From a virus, in IMG/VR virus record IMGVR_UViG_3300018083_000554, positions 1 through 23,130 of that record: DNA of 23,130 bases, one strand, 5' to 3'. Shown here one piece after another: positions 15,477 through 22,296 of this stretch. The notes below the pieces were generated by a model. That model was given only the letters and a program-made list of their open reading frames with translations. It made no database searches and was not told where the DNA came from. Position 1 is the first letter of the stretch, and each line of letters opens with the position of its first letter. The position numbers were made by a program, and so were the translations under genes.

Positions 15477-17423
15477 TCAGGCGGCCATAGGCACCGGGGC
15501 TGGACCGGGCGGTGCAATACCGGTCATCTGACCGGCATTGACGGGTGCCGGGGCAGGCGGCGCGGGCGGTTGCGCGGGCGTCATCGCCGTTTGCAGGGCC
15601 GTCACGTCGTCCAGGAACCGGTAGAGCAGGTCGAGCCGCTTGGGCGACACGCTCTCGTCGTTGCGCGCCTCGGAGATGTACTTCGAGGCCGTGAGAAGGC
15701 ACTGGCCGAGGTCCATGGTGGGCTCAGGGCCTTCGTACTTTCCTTCGTCCAGCATGTTCTCGCAGATGCGCTCGATTTCCTTCTGCGGCGCCGTGTCGCG
15801 GTTGACGTCGCTGTCCGGGTCGAGGTCATCCAGGGCAGCTTCGGCGCGCGCGGCCGTCCAGATACCCTTGTCGACCAGCTCAATGACGCGGTCGGCGCGG
15901 CCCTGGGGCGTCGTGGGCAGCAGCGATGCGGGGTACGGCTGAATCACGTACTCGTCCTCCTCCATGTTAACGTCCTTCCACGGGATCGTCTCAAGGAGGG
16001 CGGTTCCGGGCGCGCTGACCTGCAACGCGGGGTGGTCGGCGTAGATTTCGCGGGCCAGGTCGACGCACCGGCGTGCGATGTCCATGTGTAGCTGCTCCCA
16101 GCGCTGGGCCAGAACGCTGAATCGGGCCGTCTGGATGTCCAGCGACTCACGGATCGCGACGGCGGCGGTCACGCCCGCCTCTTTCTGGCCCGCGGCAATC
16201 TGAGCGTTCACGCCGTAGAGCGCGAAGGCCTTCTCGTAGTGCCGCTCGAGCTGCTGGTAGACCTCGGGGGCGAGCGCTGTGGGCGTGTAGAAGATCGGCC
16301 CCTGCGTGCCCTGGAAGCGAATGACCGACCCGATACCGTTCGGCATCTGAGCGATCTTCGCCGACATGGGCAGGCCGACCCTCGGCACCGCCGCGAGGTG
16401 CTGGGCCTTGGCGATCTTGTCCAGGCCCGTGTTAATGCTCATCTGGATGGGCAGCAACACCTCGGCCGGCGACCGCCCGTACGGGCCCACCGCCGCAGGG
16501 TCGATGCTGAACAGGATGAGCTGGAAGTAGTCGCGCTCCCACGGCTCGTCGAGCAGCGTCCCGCCCGCGCCGTCGACCGCGATCATGTGCCGGCCGTCCT
16601 TGCTCTTCCTCGAGCTGGGCAGGTGCCACGCCTCGTAGAGCTCGATCAGGTTCGACGCCTGGCCGTCCTTCACCGGCCCCGGGCTCGTCGCGCGCATGAT
16701 GGCGCTCGCCTTCTCGGTCGTGGGCACCAGGGTTCCGCTGGCGCTCCGCTCGAGCATCTTTCCCGAGCCGAACTTCGCCAGGACCACCCATTTATCAACG
16801 AACTTGCGCCGGTACATGCTGCGCGGCTTGCCCCGGATGCCGTCGTTGGCGTCGATCATGATCTCGTTGCAAAGGACCCTGTCGACGGCCACGCGATCGT
16901 CGTCGCGGTACACGTCGATGCCCGCAACGTCGCCCCAACCGCCGTCCAGGAAGCACTGTTGCGTCGTCTCGTACACGCGCGCCGCGGCGAACAGGCCGTC
17001 ACAGAACTTCGTGAGGCCCTTCGCCTTTCGCTTCTGCTTGCGCGTGCCGCCCGTGGTCAGGAACCGGGCTCGCGGCCTTGTTCTGGATACTTGCGATGCG
17101 GTCGTCTGCACCACAGACCGGATGACGTTCCAGGTCACTTCGCCGCCCGCCGTTGGCATCCCGTCCTGTGTCACCGCCGCTCGCCCGCCGTACTGGTACA
17201 GGCTGTCGAGCTGCCGGCCCTCGTACATCGAGCCGTACAGCAGGTTCAGGTCCTGCCGCTGCTGCTCGATTGGGCTCGTCTCGATGGCGCGCGCCGTGTC
17301 GACCATCGCCTGGCCGGGTTCCTTGTCGTCACCGCGCGTGCCGTCCGTCCCGGGCCACCACTGGCGCGGCCTGCCGTTGCTGGCCGTGTTGCCACTGTAG
17401 TCGTGCTTGCTGCCCTTGCTCAC
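15477..17423 (-). CDS. Portal protein
   Basis: 648 residues from GTG 17421-17423, with GTGA overlapping the upstream stop. The N-terminus is polar and Gly-rich. Segments expected for a podovirus-type portal follow: TWNVIRSVVQTTASQVSRTR (97-116), VLCNEIMIDANDGIRGKPRS (183-202), a beta part around LIELYEAWHLPS (259-270), GPYGRSPAEVLLPIQMSINT (313-332), and the helical AAVAIRESLDIQTARFSVLA (420-439). Near 505-535 there is TPQGRADRVIELVDKG, then IWTAARAEAALDDLD, a feature I associate with the crown or helical-barrel side of large portals. The tail is Pro/Ala-rich and low complexity. Position between TerL and scaffold supports it. The final codons contain palindrome copy 3. Length is in the usual range for podovirus portals. 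Confidence 0.85.
   Translation of the reverse strand: MSKGSKHDYSGNTASNGRPRQWWPGTDGTRGDDKEPGQAMVDTARAIETSPIEQQRQDLNLLYGSMYEGRQLDSLYQYGGRAAVTQDGMPTAGGEVTWNVIRSVVQTTASQVSRTRPRARFLTTGGTRKQKRKAKGLTKFCDGLFAAARVYETTQQCFLDGGWGDVAGIDVYRDDDRVAVDRVLCNEIMIDANDGIRGKPRSMYRRKFVDKWVVLAKFGSGKMLERSASGTLVPTTEKASAIMRATSPGPVKDGQASNLIELYEAWHLPSSRKSKDGRHMIAVDGAGGTLLDEPWERDYFQLILFSIDPAAVGPYGRSPAEVLLPIQMSINTGLDKIAKAQHLAAVPRVGLPMSAKIAQMPNGIGSVIRFQGTQGPIFYTPTALAPEVYQQLERHYEKAFALYGVNAQIAAGQKEAGVTAAVAIRESLDIQTARFSVLAQRWEQLHMDIARRCVDLAREIYADHPALQVSAPGTALLETIPWKDVNMEEDEYVIQPYPASLLPTTPQGRADRVIELVDKGIWTAARAEAALDDLDPDSDVNRDTAPQKEIERICENMLDEGKYEGPEPTMDLGQCLLTASKYISEARNDESVSPKRLDLLYRFLDDVTALQTAMTPAQPPAPPAPAPVNAGQMTGIAPPGPAPVPMAA
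15519..15536. repeat. GGTCA-NN-TGACC palindrome, copy 3, inside the portal 3' end
   Basis: ACCGGTCATCTGACCGGC has perfect 7-base arms (CCGGTCA/TGACCGG) about TC. It lies in the portal coding frame (read as AGQMTG) some 40-60 bases before the portal stop, upstream of the leader at 15452-15469. Unlike copies 1 and 2 it is not at a convergent junction. Its flank shares AATACCGGTCA with copy 2. Confidence 0.65.
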
Positions 17424-17650
17424 GACTCGGCCGCCCGCTGCTTCTTGTAGATGTCAGCGAGCGCCTTGCGCGGGTCCAGCACGCCGCTGGGCAGATCCAT
17501 GTCTGCCTCGTCCCGCTCGGCGCTGACCGGCATCGGTGACAGCGCGATCTCGGCGGCAAAGCGCAGTATCGTGCCGTCTTCTCCCCGGTACTCGACGACA
17601 CCGTCCGCTTTCAGCGCCTTGATGAGCGACTTCAGCTTGCGCAGGTCCAT
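17420..17650 (-). CDS. Small protein with an N-terminus resembling biotin-carrier (AccB)
   Basis: 76 residues from ATG 17648-17650, directly after the fourth shared leader. The N-terminus reads MDLRKLKSLIKALKADGVVE then YRGEDGTILRF: a helix followed by a short beta hairpin. This closely resembles the first ~30 residues of biotin carboxyl carrier protein, but the biotin-binding region is absent, and the rest is acidic with a basic end (DPRKALADIYKKQRAAES). From memory, short proteins of this helix-plus-hairpin type occur next to TerL and portal genes in other phages. Function is unknown. The stop overlaps the portal start (GTGA), which suggests translational coupling. Confidence 0.65.
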   Translation of the reverse strand: MDLRKLKSLIKALKADGVVEYRGEDGTILRFAAEIALSPMPVSAERDEADMDLPSGVLDPRKALADIYKKQRAAES

Positions 17651-17668
17651 GACGTAGTCAGGACGGTC
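17651..17668 (-). promoter_or_regulatory. Shared 18-nt leader, divergent copy
   Basis: Minus-strand GACCGTCCTGACTACGTC abuts the ATG of the 76-residue gene. It is the weakest of the four copies, but keeps GA-C-G-C-TGAC-A-G in register. No Shine-Dalgarno motif is visible in it. Confidence 0.5.
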
Positions 17669-17819
17669 AGACCGGGGGCTATCGAGCCTCGCGCGCCCGT
17701 CTGCTCTTACTCTTCGATTGTGCCTCCCGGTTTCGACTTGGGGTCGTCAACAGGTCCCGCCGTTCTGCTCGCGAGTCACACCCCCGTGTCGCGGCTTCTT
17801 CCGGCGGGACATCACGGCT
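17669..17819. other. Intergenic spacer between two head-block genes
   Basis: This is the longest gene-free stretch in the window. The only candidate ORF (minus strand, 17747-17812, 21 codons, MSRRKKPRHGGVTREQNGGT...) has no good ribosome site. TTGACG occurs on the minus strand about 95 bases before the downstream ATG, but no matching -10 stands at 16-18 bases. Possibly a promoter or untranslated leader for the portal unit; nothing here is firm. Confidence 0.4.
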
Positions 17820-18197
17820 CTACATGGCCTGGTCCCCCGTGTCGTCGCTCCGATCGGCGGTCGTGGCCTCAGTCGCTCCCACGAGCGAAGGACGCCCTTC
17901 CTGCGAAACCTGATGGCCTCTACGCCTCGGCTCGATGCGCGCCACCGATGCGGCTGCGTCCTTCGAGCCAGCGAGGGCCTTGGCGATCAACTCCCGGTGC
18001 ACGGTCAATGCGAGCTTGTCGGCGGCGGCTTGCTCACGCTTCGAGTCGGCCTCCTGGGCCTGGATGGTCTCAAGAACCTCGGCGGCGACATCACGCGTAG
18101 GCAGTTGGCGCGGCTGGCGCTTCTGCACTGCTCGCGGGTTCATCGCCTGCATGGACCCGGGCCGGTCGCGCAGCTCGAGGCGCTCCCAGTAGCTCAT
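17820..18197 (-). CDS. Small protein following TerL, function unknown
   Basis: 125 residues from ATG 18195-18197, 5 bases past the TerL stop. GGGAG precedes it inside the end of the TerL gene. A GTG at 18210-18212 would add five residues and is less likely. Residues 1-40 hold MSYWERLELRDRPGSMQAMN and a basic stretch. A helix (AAEVLETIQAQEADSKREQA, then LALTVHRELIAKALAGSKDA) follows, and the last 35 residues are polar, charged and probably unfolded. I recognise no family. Gene order suggests a packaging or head-assembly accessory. Confidence 0.6.
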   Translation of the reverse strand: MSYWERLELRDRPGSMQAMNPRAVQKRQPRQLPTRDVAAEVLETIQAQEADSKREQAAADKLALTVHRELIAKALAGSKDAAASVARIEPRRRGHQVSQEGRPSLVGATEATTADRSDDTGDQAM

Positions 18198-18202
18198 CGG
18201 TT

Positions 18203-19717
18203 TCACTCCCACGGATCCCCCCCATCCTCGAACACCGCTGCCTCCTCATCCTCCTCGAGGCGCACGCCGCGACGTACCGCCTTGGCCCGCTTCGCCGCGA
18301 GCTCGGTCAGCGCCCTGCGCTTCTCGGCGTGGGTCTTCTCGACCTCGGGCGGCGCGTAGTTGGCAAAGTAGCCCTGCAGGGCGTACCTCGCAGCCTCCGA
18401 GGGGTCAGGGTGCCACTGCGACGCCCACCGCCACGTTCCACCGGCGCGCGCGTCCTTGTCCCACCGCGCCTTTTGGTAGTCCTCCTCGAGACGCGACCCG
18501 ATCATGACCTTCGCCCACCCCTTCGTGAGCAGGTCGTTGTTGCGGCGCACCTGCCCGGGGAGGTCGGTCTTGTTGGCAGCGCGCACGAGCGGCACGCCAT
18601 AGTCGGCGCCGAAGGTGTCGAGCTCCATCTTGCCGCTGCCCGGGTCCCAGTGGAAGAAGTCCGTGGGGTAGTGCTGCTGTACAAGGCCGATCACCTCGCC
18701 GATGTCGCCCAGACTGACCGCGGTGTCCCGCTCGGTCACCCACTCGAAGACGTGCTGCACCTCGTGCGTGTGCTCGCCCCATCCCCACGCGACAACGCTG
18801 GTCCGGTCGCCGCCGCCTGGGTCGATGCCCACCGTGAAGTCCGTGATGTGCTCGTGCGGGACGGCTGCCCAGATGCGCCCCTTGCCGAACTGCGGCTCCT
18901 CGAGCCACGTAGGCCGCTCGGGCACGTAGCCGTTGCGCTCCTTGGAGTACCGGTACGCGGTCGCGTCCTCGTCCCAGCGGCGCGTCATGAACCAGTCTCG
19001 CTGTATCTGCGGGTCCTCGAGCGTCAGGCCGTGCAGGCGCATGTAGGCGCGCAGCTGGTCCATCGCCTCGGGCGTGTGCACGTTGGCCGCTCGGCCCCAC
19101 TCGTGGTGCGACCAGCCCTTCGCGGTGCTGAGCTCGTAGAAGTACCCCGCCGGCACGTCTGGCAGCACGCCGGTAAGGTAGACGCGCGTCGTGGGCCCGA
19201 GCATCGGCGGCAGCAGTGTCAGCAGCAGGTACTTGAGCACGCTGTCCGGCTGGTCCTGCGCCTCGTCGATGATGACGATGCCATGGTTGCGCAACGAATT
19301 GCCAAGGAACTTCTTGACGTTGGACAGGTCGTCGGTGCCGCCGAACATGACGCGCGAACCGTGCGGCCACGTCGTCAGCATCGTCGTCTCGTTGTGCCAA
19401 TGAGCCGGCACGTCGTACTTCGCGCACACGCCCTGCTTCCAGATTGGCACCCAGTTACTTACCTTGACCCCCGTCCCCTTGAGGCCCAGGAACAGGCCAA
19501 CGCTCTGCGCGTGCTCGGCTGCGTTGCTGCCCAGGATGAAGTCATCCGCCCAGCTCTTGCCAGCCTGCCGCGCGCACATGCCGTGGATCCACTGCGCCCG
19601 GTCCTTGATGAACGCGAGCTGGGGCGCGTGACCGCCGGCGAAGTCCTCGGCCACCCACGCCTGCGCTATCCGCTTGCGCTGGACCAACTCGGCCAGGACG
19701 GTGCGGGCGTCAGGCAT
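18203..19717 (-). CDS. Terminase large subunit (TerL)
   Basis: 504 residues from ATG 19715-19717, overlapping the upstream gene by 8 bases. The frame runs further upstream to 19933, but that part is Arg/Ser-rich shadow sequence. It is the motor that pumps DNA into the procapsid. The ATPase part has a Walker A-type ARQAGKSW (49-56), a Walker B strand with acidic pair GIVIIDEAQD (146-155), and a likely coupling segment VYLTGVLPDVPAGY (179-192). The RNase H-like nuclease part has VGIDPGGGDRTS (296-307), FHWDPGSGKMELD (355-367), and a third acidic site near WHPDPSEAARYALQ (435-448). Catalytic Asp candidates are therefore 299, 358 and 438. Length is typical for the family. It acts with the small subunit encoded just upstream. 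Confidence 0.9.
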   Translation of the reverse strand: MPDARTVLAELVQRKRIAQAWVAEDFAGGHAPQLAFIKDRAQWIHGMCARQAGKSWADDFILGSNAAEHAQSVGLFLGLKGTGVKVSNWVPIWKQGVCAKYDVPAHWHNETTMLTTWPHGSRVMFGGTDDLSNVKKFLGNSLRNHGIVIIDEAQDQPDSVLKYLLLTLLPPMLGPTTRVYLTGVLPDVPAGYFYELSTAKGWSHHEWGRAANVHTPEAMDQLRAYMRLHGLTLEDPQIQRDWFMTRRWDEDATAYRYSKERNGYVPERPTWLEEPQFGKGRIWAAVPHEHITDFTVGIDPGGGDRTSVVAWGWGEHTHEVQHVFEWVTERDTAVSLGDIGEVIGLVQQHYPTDFFHWDPGSGKMELDTFGADYGVPLVRAANKTDLPGQVRRNNDLLTKGWAKVMIGSRLEEDYQKARWDKDARAGGTWRWASQWHPDPSEAARYALQGYFANYAPPEVEKTHAEKRRALTELAAKRAKAVRRGVRLEEDEEAAVFEDGGDPWE

Positions 19718-19961
19718 TCGGGTCGACCGCGTATCCCCAGGCCTTCTGCGCCCGGTTGTACTGGTTCGTGAACGGCGCCGCCTGGAAGACGTGATCGTCA
19801 GGCTCGGCCACCGTCTGCCACACGTTCCGCCGAATGACGATGCAATCCCGGTCAAGTAACCTGTGATCGACCACCAGCAACTCGCCGGGCGTGTACTCGA
19901 GTAGGCTGCCCTGTCCCAAGCACCCCGCCGCAAGCCGTGCCAGTGCCGCCGCGCGCGTCAC
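19710..19961 (-). CDS. Small protein between terminase subunits, function unknown
   Basis: 83 residues from GTG 19959-19961, whose GTGA overlaps the upstream stop (19958-19960). The N-terminus is Ala-rich helix. The middle is beta-type (PGELLVVDHRLLDRDCIVIR), and the end has an aromatic-rich segment (FTNQYNRAQKAWGYAVDPNA). It lies between the two terminase genes and overlaps TerL by 8 bases, so its translation is probably coupled to both. No family is recognised. A small packaging helper is possible, but nothing in the sequence proves it. Confidence 0.6.
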   Translation of the reverse strand: MTRAAALARLAAGCLGQGSLLEYTPGELLVVDHRLLDRDCIVIRRNVWQTVAEPDDHVFQAAPFTNQYNRAQKAWGYAVDPNA

Positions 19962-20296
19962 CGTGACGCCTCGAGCGCCGCCATCACCTCGGGGAGGTTC
20001 CGCACCTCGGCCAGCAGCTCGTCCATGCTCAACTTCCCGAGCTCGCCCTTGCCGCGTCCGTTGCGGGCCCGGGCGATGCCACCGAGGGCGCGGACGTACC
20101 CGGCGACCGTCTGGGCCTGCTCGAGGTCGAGCGGCCGTGCGCTACTCCTCGCCCCGTGCTGGATGCGCGCGAGGTCGGCCCGGACGATGGCCAGGGCCGT
20201 GTCGAGGATGGCATCAGCATCTTCACCAGCAACGCCGCCAGCTTGACCGATGTGTCCCAGGTCAGTGCTCGGTAGGGTTTTCGTGCGACCCGCCAT
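19958..20296 (-). CDS. Probable terminase small subunit
   Basis: 112 residues from ATG 20294-20296, with AAGGAG about 10 bases upstream, preceded by three in-frame TAA codons. The sequence is mostly helical: EDADAILDTALAIVRADLAR, then LDLEQAQTVAGYVRALGGIA, and a C-terminal helix NLPEVMAALEAS. GC at third codon positions is very high through this frame, so it is coding rather than the overlapping frame. Gene order two places before TerL, a length near the family range and all-helical make-up support a small terminase that selects viral DNA. The classical N-terminal HTH is not obvious; the HTH is instead in the gene just upstream. Confidence 0.55.
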   Translation of the reverse strand: MAGRTKTLPSTDLGHIGQAGGVAGEDADAILDTALAIVRADLARIQHGARSSARPLDLEQAQTVAGYVRALGGIARARNGRGKGELGKLSMDELLAEVRNLPEVMAALEASR

Positions 20297-20682
20297 TGGT
20301 GCGTCTCCTTACTTTGGTTACTTTGCTTACTTCGCCGCGCCTTGATGCCGTTCACCAGGTCGCGTGCGTCGTGGTACGTGAGGCCGAGCGCCTGGGCGAT
20401 CTCGCGCAGGCCGTCGCCGTTCGCGTGCAGCTCCCAAGCCTTCCGCTCTGTTGCGCTCCTGAACCTGCGCGTGTGCAGGACGTCGCGCGCCCAGCGGTAA
20501 TACTCGCCGCCTGTCGTCGCGCGCCACGCCATCGCCTCATGCTCCTCCTGGGTCTCCTCGATCGGATGCAGGTTGCCGCGGTCGGACAGCGGGCCGTCCC
20601 GGTCGGTGCTCTCCAGGTCCTGGAAGCCCGACCGGGCCAACTTCGCGCGCCACGCCGCGGCCAGTTTGCGAGGGACCTTCAT
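20029..20682 (-). CDS. HTH protein upstream of terminase; C-terminal half doubtful
   Basis: 217 codons from ATG 20680-20682, which overlaps the upstream TGA as ATGA and has GGAG before it. Residues 1-125 look real: MKVPRKLAAAWRAKLARSGF, an acidic spacer, EYYRWARDVLHTRRFRSATE, and a helix-turn-helix (ERKAWELHANGDGLREIAQALG, about residues 80-101, then a recognition helix LTYHDARDLVNGIKARR). After about 130 the frame overlaps the probable small terminase for 268 bases and becomes Ser/Pro/Arg-rich, which looks like a shadow. So the true gene may be an HTH protein whose stop was lost, or it may end through frameshifting. A DNA-recognition partner of terminase or a transcription regulator are both possible. 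Confidence 0.55.
   Translation of the reverse strand: MKVPRKLAAAWRAKLARSGFQDLESTDRDGPLSDRGNLHPIEETQEEHEAMAWRATTGGEYYRWARDVLHTRRFRSATERKAWELHANGDGLREIAQALGLTYHDARDLVNGIKARRSKQSNQSKETHQWRVARKPYRALTWDTSVKLAALLVKMLMPSSTRPWPSSGPTSRASSTGRGVAHGRSTSSRPRRSPGTSAPSVASPGPATDAARASSGS
20306..20332 (-). repeat. Three tandem 9-bp repeats carrying TAA stops before the small terminase
   Basis: Minus strand: AAGTAAGCA, AAGTAACCA, AAGTAAGGA. Each unit has a TAA in the small-terminase frame, giving three stops just ahead of its GGAG ribosome site. The last unit supplies the AAGGAG itself. The upstream HTH frame reads through the block without a stop. The AT content differs from the surrounding high-GC DNA. Confidence 0.75.
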
Positions 20683-20945
20683 CGTCTCCGCACCCCCTTC
20701 CACAGCCGCACGTTATCAACCTTCACGCTGCGCCACCCCGCCGCCCGCAACGCCTGGGTCAGGTCGGCACGGAACACAGGGCTGTTCTCGACGTCCATCA
20801 CTGTTGCCACGTCCTTGGCTACCACCGACGCGCGGATACGATCCGGGCTGTCGCCGCGGTCGTACCGCTCGAGCGCCGCCGATCGCAGCTTCGCGAGGTA
20901 CAGGACCCGTTGCAGGATGCCGCGGGCGTGACGGTCGACGTGCAC
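20679..20945 (-). CDS. Small basic phage protein of unknown function
   Basis: 88 residues from GTG 20943-20945, directly after the upstream TAG. The stop overlaps the next ATG. The chain is basic and helical: GILQRVLYLAKLRSAALERY, then SVVAKDVATVMDVENSPVFR, then TQALRAAGWRSVKVDNVRLW and a basic end (KGVRRR). The last third, a short helix followed by a beta-hairpin-like 'AAGWRSVKVDNVRLWKG', suggests a small nucleic-acid-binding or wHTH-like piece, but this is a guess. Confidence 0.6.
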   Translation of the reverse strand: MHVDRHARGILQRVLYLAKLRSAALERYDRGDSPDRIRASVVAKDVATVMDVENSPVFRADLTQALRAAGWRSVKVDNVRLWKGVRRR

Positions 20946-21467
20946 CTACCTGTCCACCGCCGACAGCCACAGCCACAGCCGCCGCCACCACGGCAGTACG
21001 GGCGCCAGCGCTTCGGCCGCCTCGTCCTCGGTCATGGCGAACTCGCCCGGCGCGACCTTCGCCGCCCGGTGCGCCGCGATCGCCTTCTCCGCCACCTCGG
21101 CCAGGTCCGCCCGGTGGTTCTCTGGTTCCTGTTCCTTCGGCGCGTTCCGCCTGTCCATGTCCTGTAGGCACTCGGCGCGAAACGACACGAAGGGCACCTC
21201 TTGCACAGTGAGCAGCAACGTCCGCCCCTGCGGCCACTGCGACGGCGGAAGGTTGTCCTTGGGCACGACGTGGTAGCCGTACAGGTTCACGCCGACGTAC
21301 ATGTCCACGTCGCCGGGCTCGATCTCGCCGCGATTGAACGCCTCGCGGTTGATGTCCATCCAGTCGTCCGACGGGCGGCGCTCGATCTCCCAGTCGCATC
21401 GCTCGAACGGTGGCGGCAACGGCCCGCGAATGCCGCCCGGCTTCCTGTTCAGCTTCAGCCGGCCCAT
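20946..21467 (-). CDS. Phage protein of unknown function
   Basis: 173 residues from ATG 21465-21467, overlapping the upstream TAA as TAATG. A longer frame to 21734 is Arg/Pro shadow crossing the lipoprotein gene and is rejected. The sequence opens with MGRLKLNRKPGGIRGPLPPP. It then has a compact part (DWEIERRPSDDWMDINREAF; VDMYVGVNLYGYHVVPKDNL), a beta part (GRTLLLTVQEVPFVSFRAEC) and a charged helical segment. It ends in a Trp-rich hydrophobic helix (PWWRRLWLWLSAVDR) that could touch a membrane or a partner. I recognise no family. Confidence 0.65.
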   Translation of the reverse strand: MGRLKLNRKPGGIRGPLPPPFERCDWEIERRPSDDWMDINREAFNRGEIEPGDVDMYVGVNLYGYHVVPKDNLPPSQWPQGRTLLLTVQEVPFVSFRAECLQDMDRRNAPKEQEPENHRADLAEVAEKAIAAHRAAKVAPGEFAMTEDEAAEALAPVLPWWRRLWLWLSAVDR

Positions 21468-21697
21468 TAGCGGCACGCCTCGACGCACTCGGCCTGTTGC
21501 ACGACGCCCGACGTCGGCATGTGCTCGACCATGCAGCCCACGACCGCAACGCCATGGTCCGTGCAGCGCACGCGGGTCCCATCGCCTGGGCACATTAGCG
21601 CCCCGTGAACGGTCGGCTCGCAGGGCGGCGGCATTGGATCGAGGGGCGGCAAGTCGCCGCACCCCGCGAGCACCAGCAGCAACAGGTATTTTCGCAT
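21467..21697 (-). CDS. Small cysteine-rich lipoprotein
   Basis: 76 residues from ATG 21695-21697, immediately after the upstream TAG and with GGAG before it. A short signal peptide (MRKYLLLLVLAGC) has lipobox LAGC with the lipidated Cys at 13. The mature part has six more cysteines (26, 36, 45, 55, 71, 75), enough for three disulfides, and is Pro-rich near its start, so a small periplasm-facing disulfide-knit domain on the membrane is expected. It is not obviously a spanin: no partner inner-membrane gene with a coiled coil is seen. A host-envelope modifying role is possible. Confidence 0.65.
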   Translation of the reverse strand: MRKYLLLLVLAGCGDLPPLDPMPPPCEPTVHGALMCPGDGTRVRCTDHGVAVVGCMVEHMPTSGVVQQAECVEACR

Positions 21698-21904
21698 CTA
21701 ACTCGCTCCTTTCGCCAGTTCGTACTCGACACACACGCCCGCATCGTTCGCCGGGTACCAGGCGTGCTGGTTCTCGGGCAGCTCGACGACGAACCCGAAG
21801 CCGCGACCCGGAGCGTGTGACCAGGTCGAGACGACCAGCAACGGGCAGCCGTCCGGCTCGAGGCGAACCAGACTGAACAGCGGCGGCATCGCCTCGAGCC
21901 TCAC
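21698..21904 (-). CDS. Small phage protein of unknown function
   Basis: 68 residues from GTG 21902-21904, with GTGA overlapping the upstream stop (21901-21903). The chain is beta-type and aromatic: FSLVRLEPDGCPLLVVSTWS, GFGFVVELPENQHAWYPAND, then a C-terminal VCVEYELAKGAS. It has no signal peptide or membrane helix. It lies just before the lipoprotein gene and is probably cotranslated with it. No family is recognised. Confidence 0.6.
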   Translation of the reverse strand: MRLEAMPPLFSLVRLEPDGCPLLVVSTWSHAPGRGFGFVVELPENQHAWYPANDAGVCVEYELAKGAS

Positions 21905-22296
21905 CGTACCGCCCTCACCGGCGCGCGCGTGGCAACCTCGAGCATGTCGACGACCCGCGCCGTAGCCTCGACGAACGTTGCAGCCACCTCGACGCTGTCC
22001 TCCGTCGACTGGCGCAGCGGCCCGTTGGGCATCTCGGCGGCGAACGCGGCTTTCAACGTCGGGTTCAGCGTCGAAAGGTTCTGCGCGAGCAACATGGCCT
22101 CCTGGTCGTACAGTCGTTTCAGCGACGCTCGAGCCGTCTCGAGCCTCCCCACCGCGCGCGCGTGCCAGAAGACCCAGCGCATGTGCGCCAGCGGGCCGGG
22201 CTCGCGCGTGTCGACGAGGGCTCGAGCGTAGAGCTCGCGGATGGTCGTCGGCTCCTGGACCCGCTCAGGCACCGGGTCGATAGCGGCGACGCTCAC
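21901..22296 (-). CDS. Helical phage protein of unknown function
   Basis: 131 residues from GTG 22294-22296, with GAGGAG upstream and a GTGA overlap with the upstream stop. An ATG at 22326 would add ten residues but has a poorer context. The chain is almost all helical: TTIRELYARALVDTREPGPL, MRWVFWHARAVGRLETARAS, SLKRLYDQEAMLLAQNLSTL, and a final DSVEVAATFVEATARVVDML. No known motif is seen. Its position in the accessory block after the helicase suggests an early gene. Confidence 0.6.
   Translation of the reverse strand: MSVAAIDPVPERVQEPTTIRELYARALVDTREPGPLAHMRWVFWHARAVGRLETARASLKRLYDQEAMLLAQNLSTLNPTLKAAFAAEMPNGPLRQSTEDSVEVAATFVEATARVVDMLEVATRAPVRAVR

Noticed and set aside
19718-19933. N-terminal extension of TerL
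   Set aside because: The extra residues are Ser/Arg/Thr-rich and lie antisense-like across the upstream coding frame; the ATG at 19715-19717 fits the overlap pattern.
21468-21734. Extended start of the 173-residue protein
   Set aside because: It would run across the lipoprotein gene in another frame with Arg-rich sequence; the TAATG overlap start is better.
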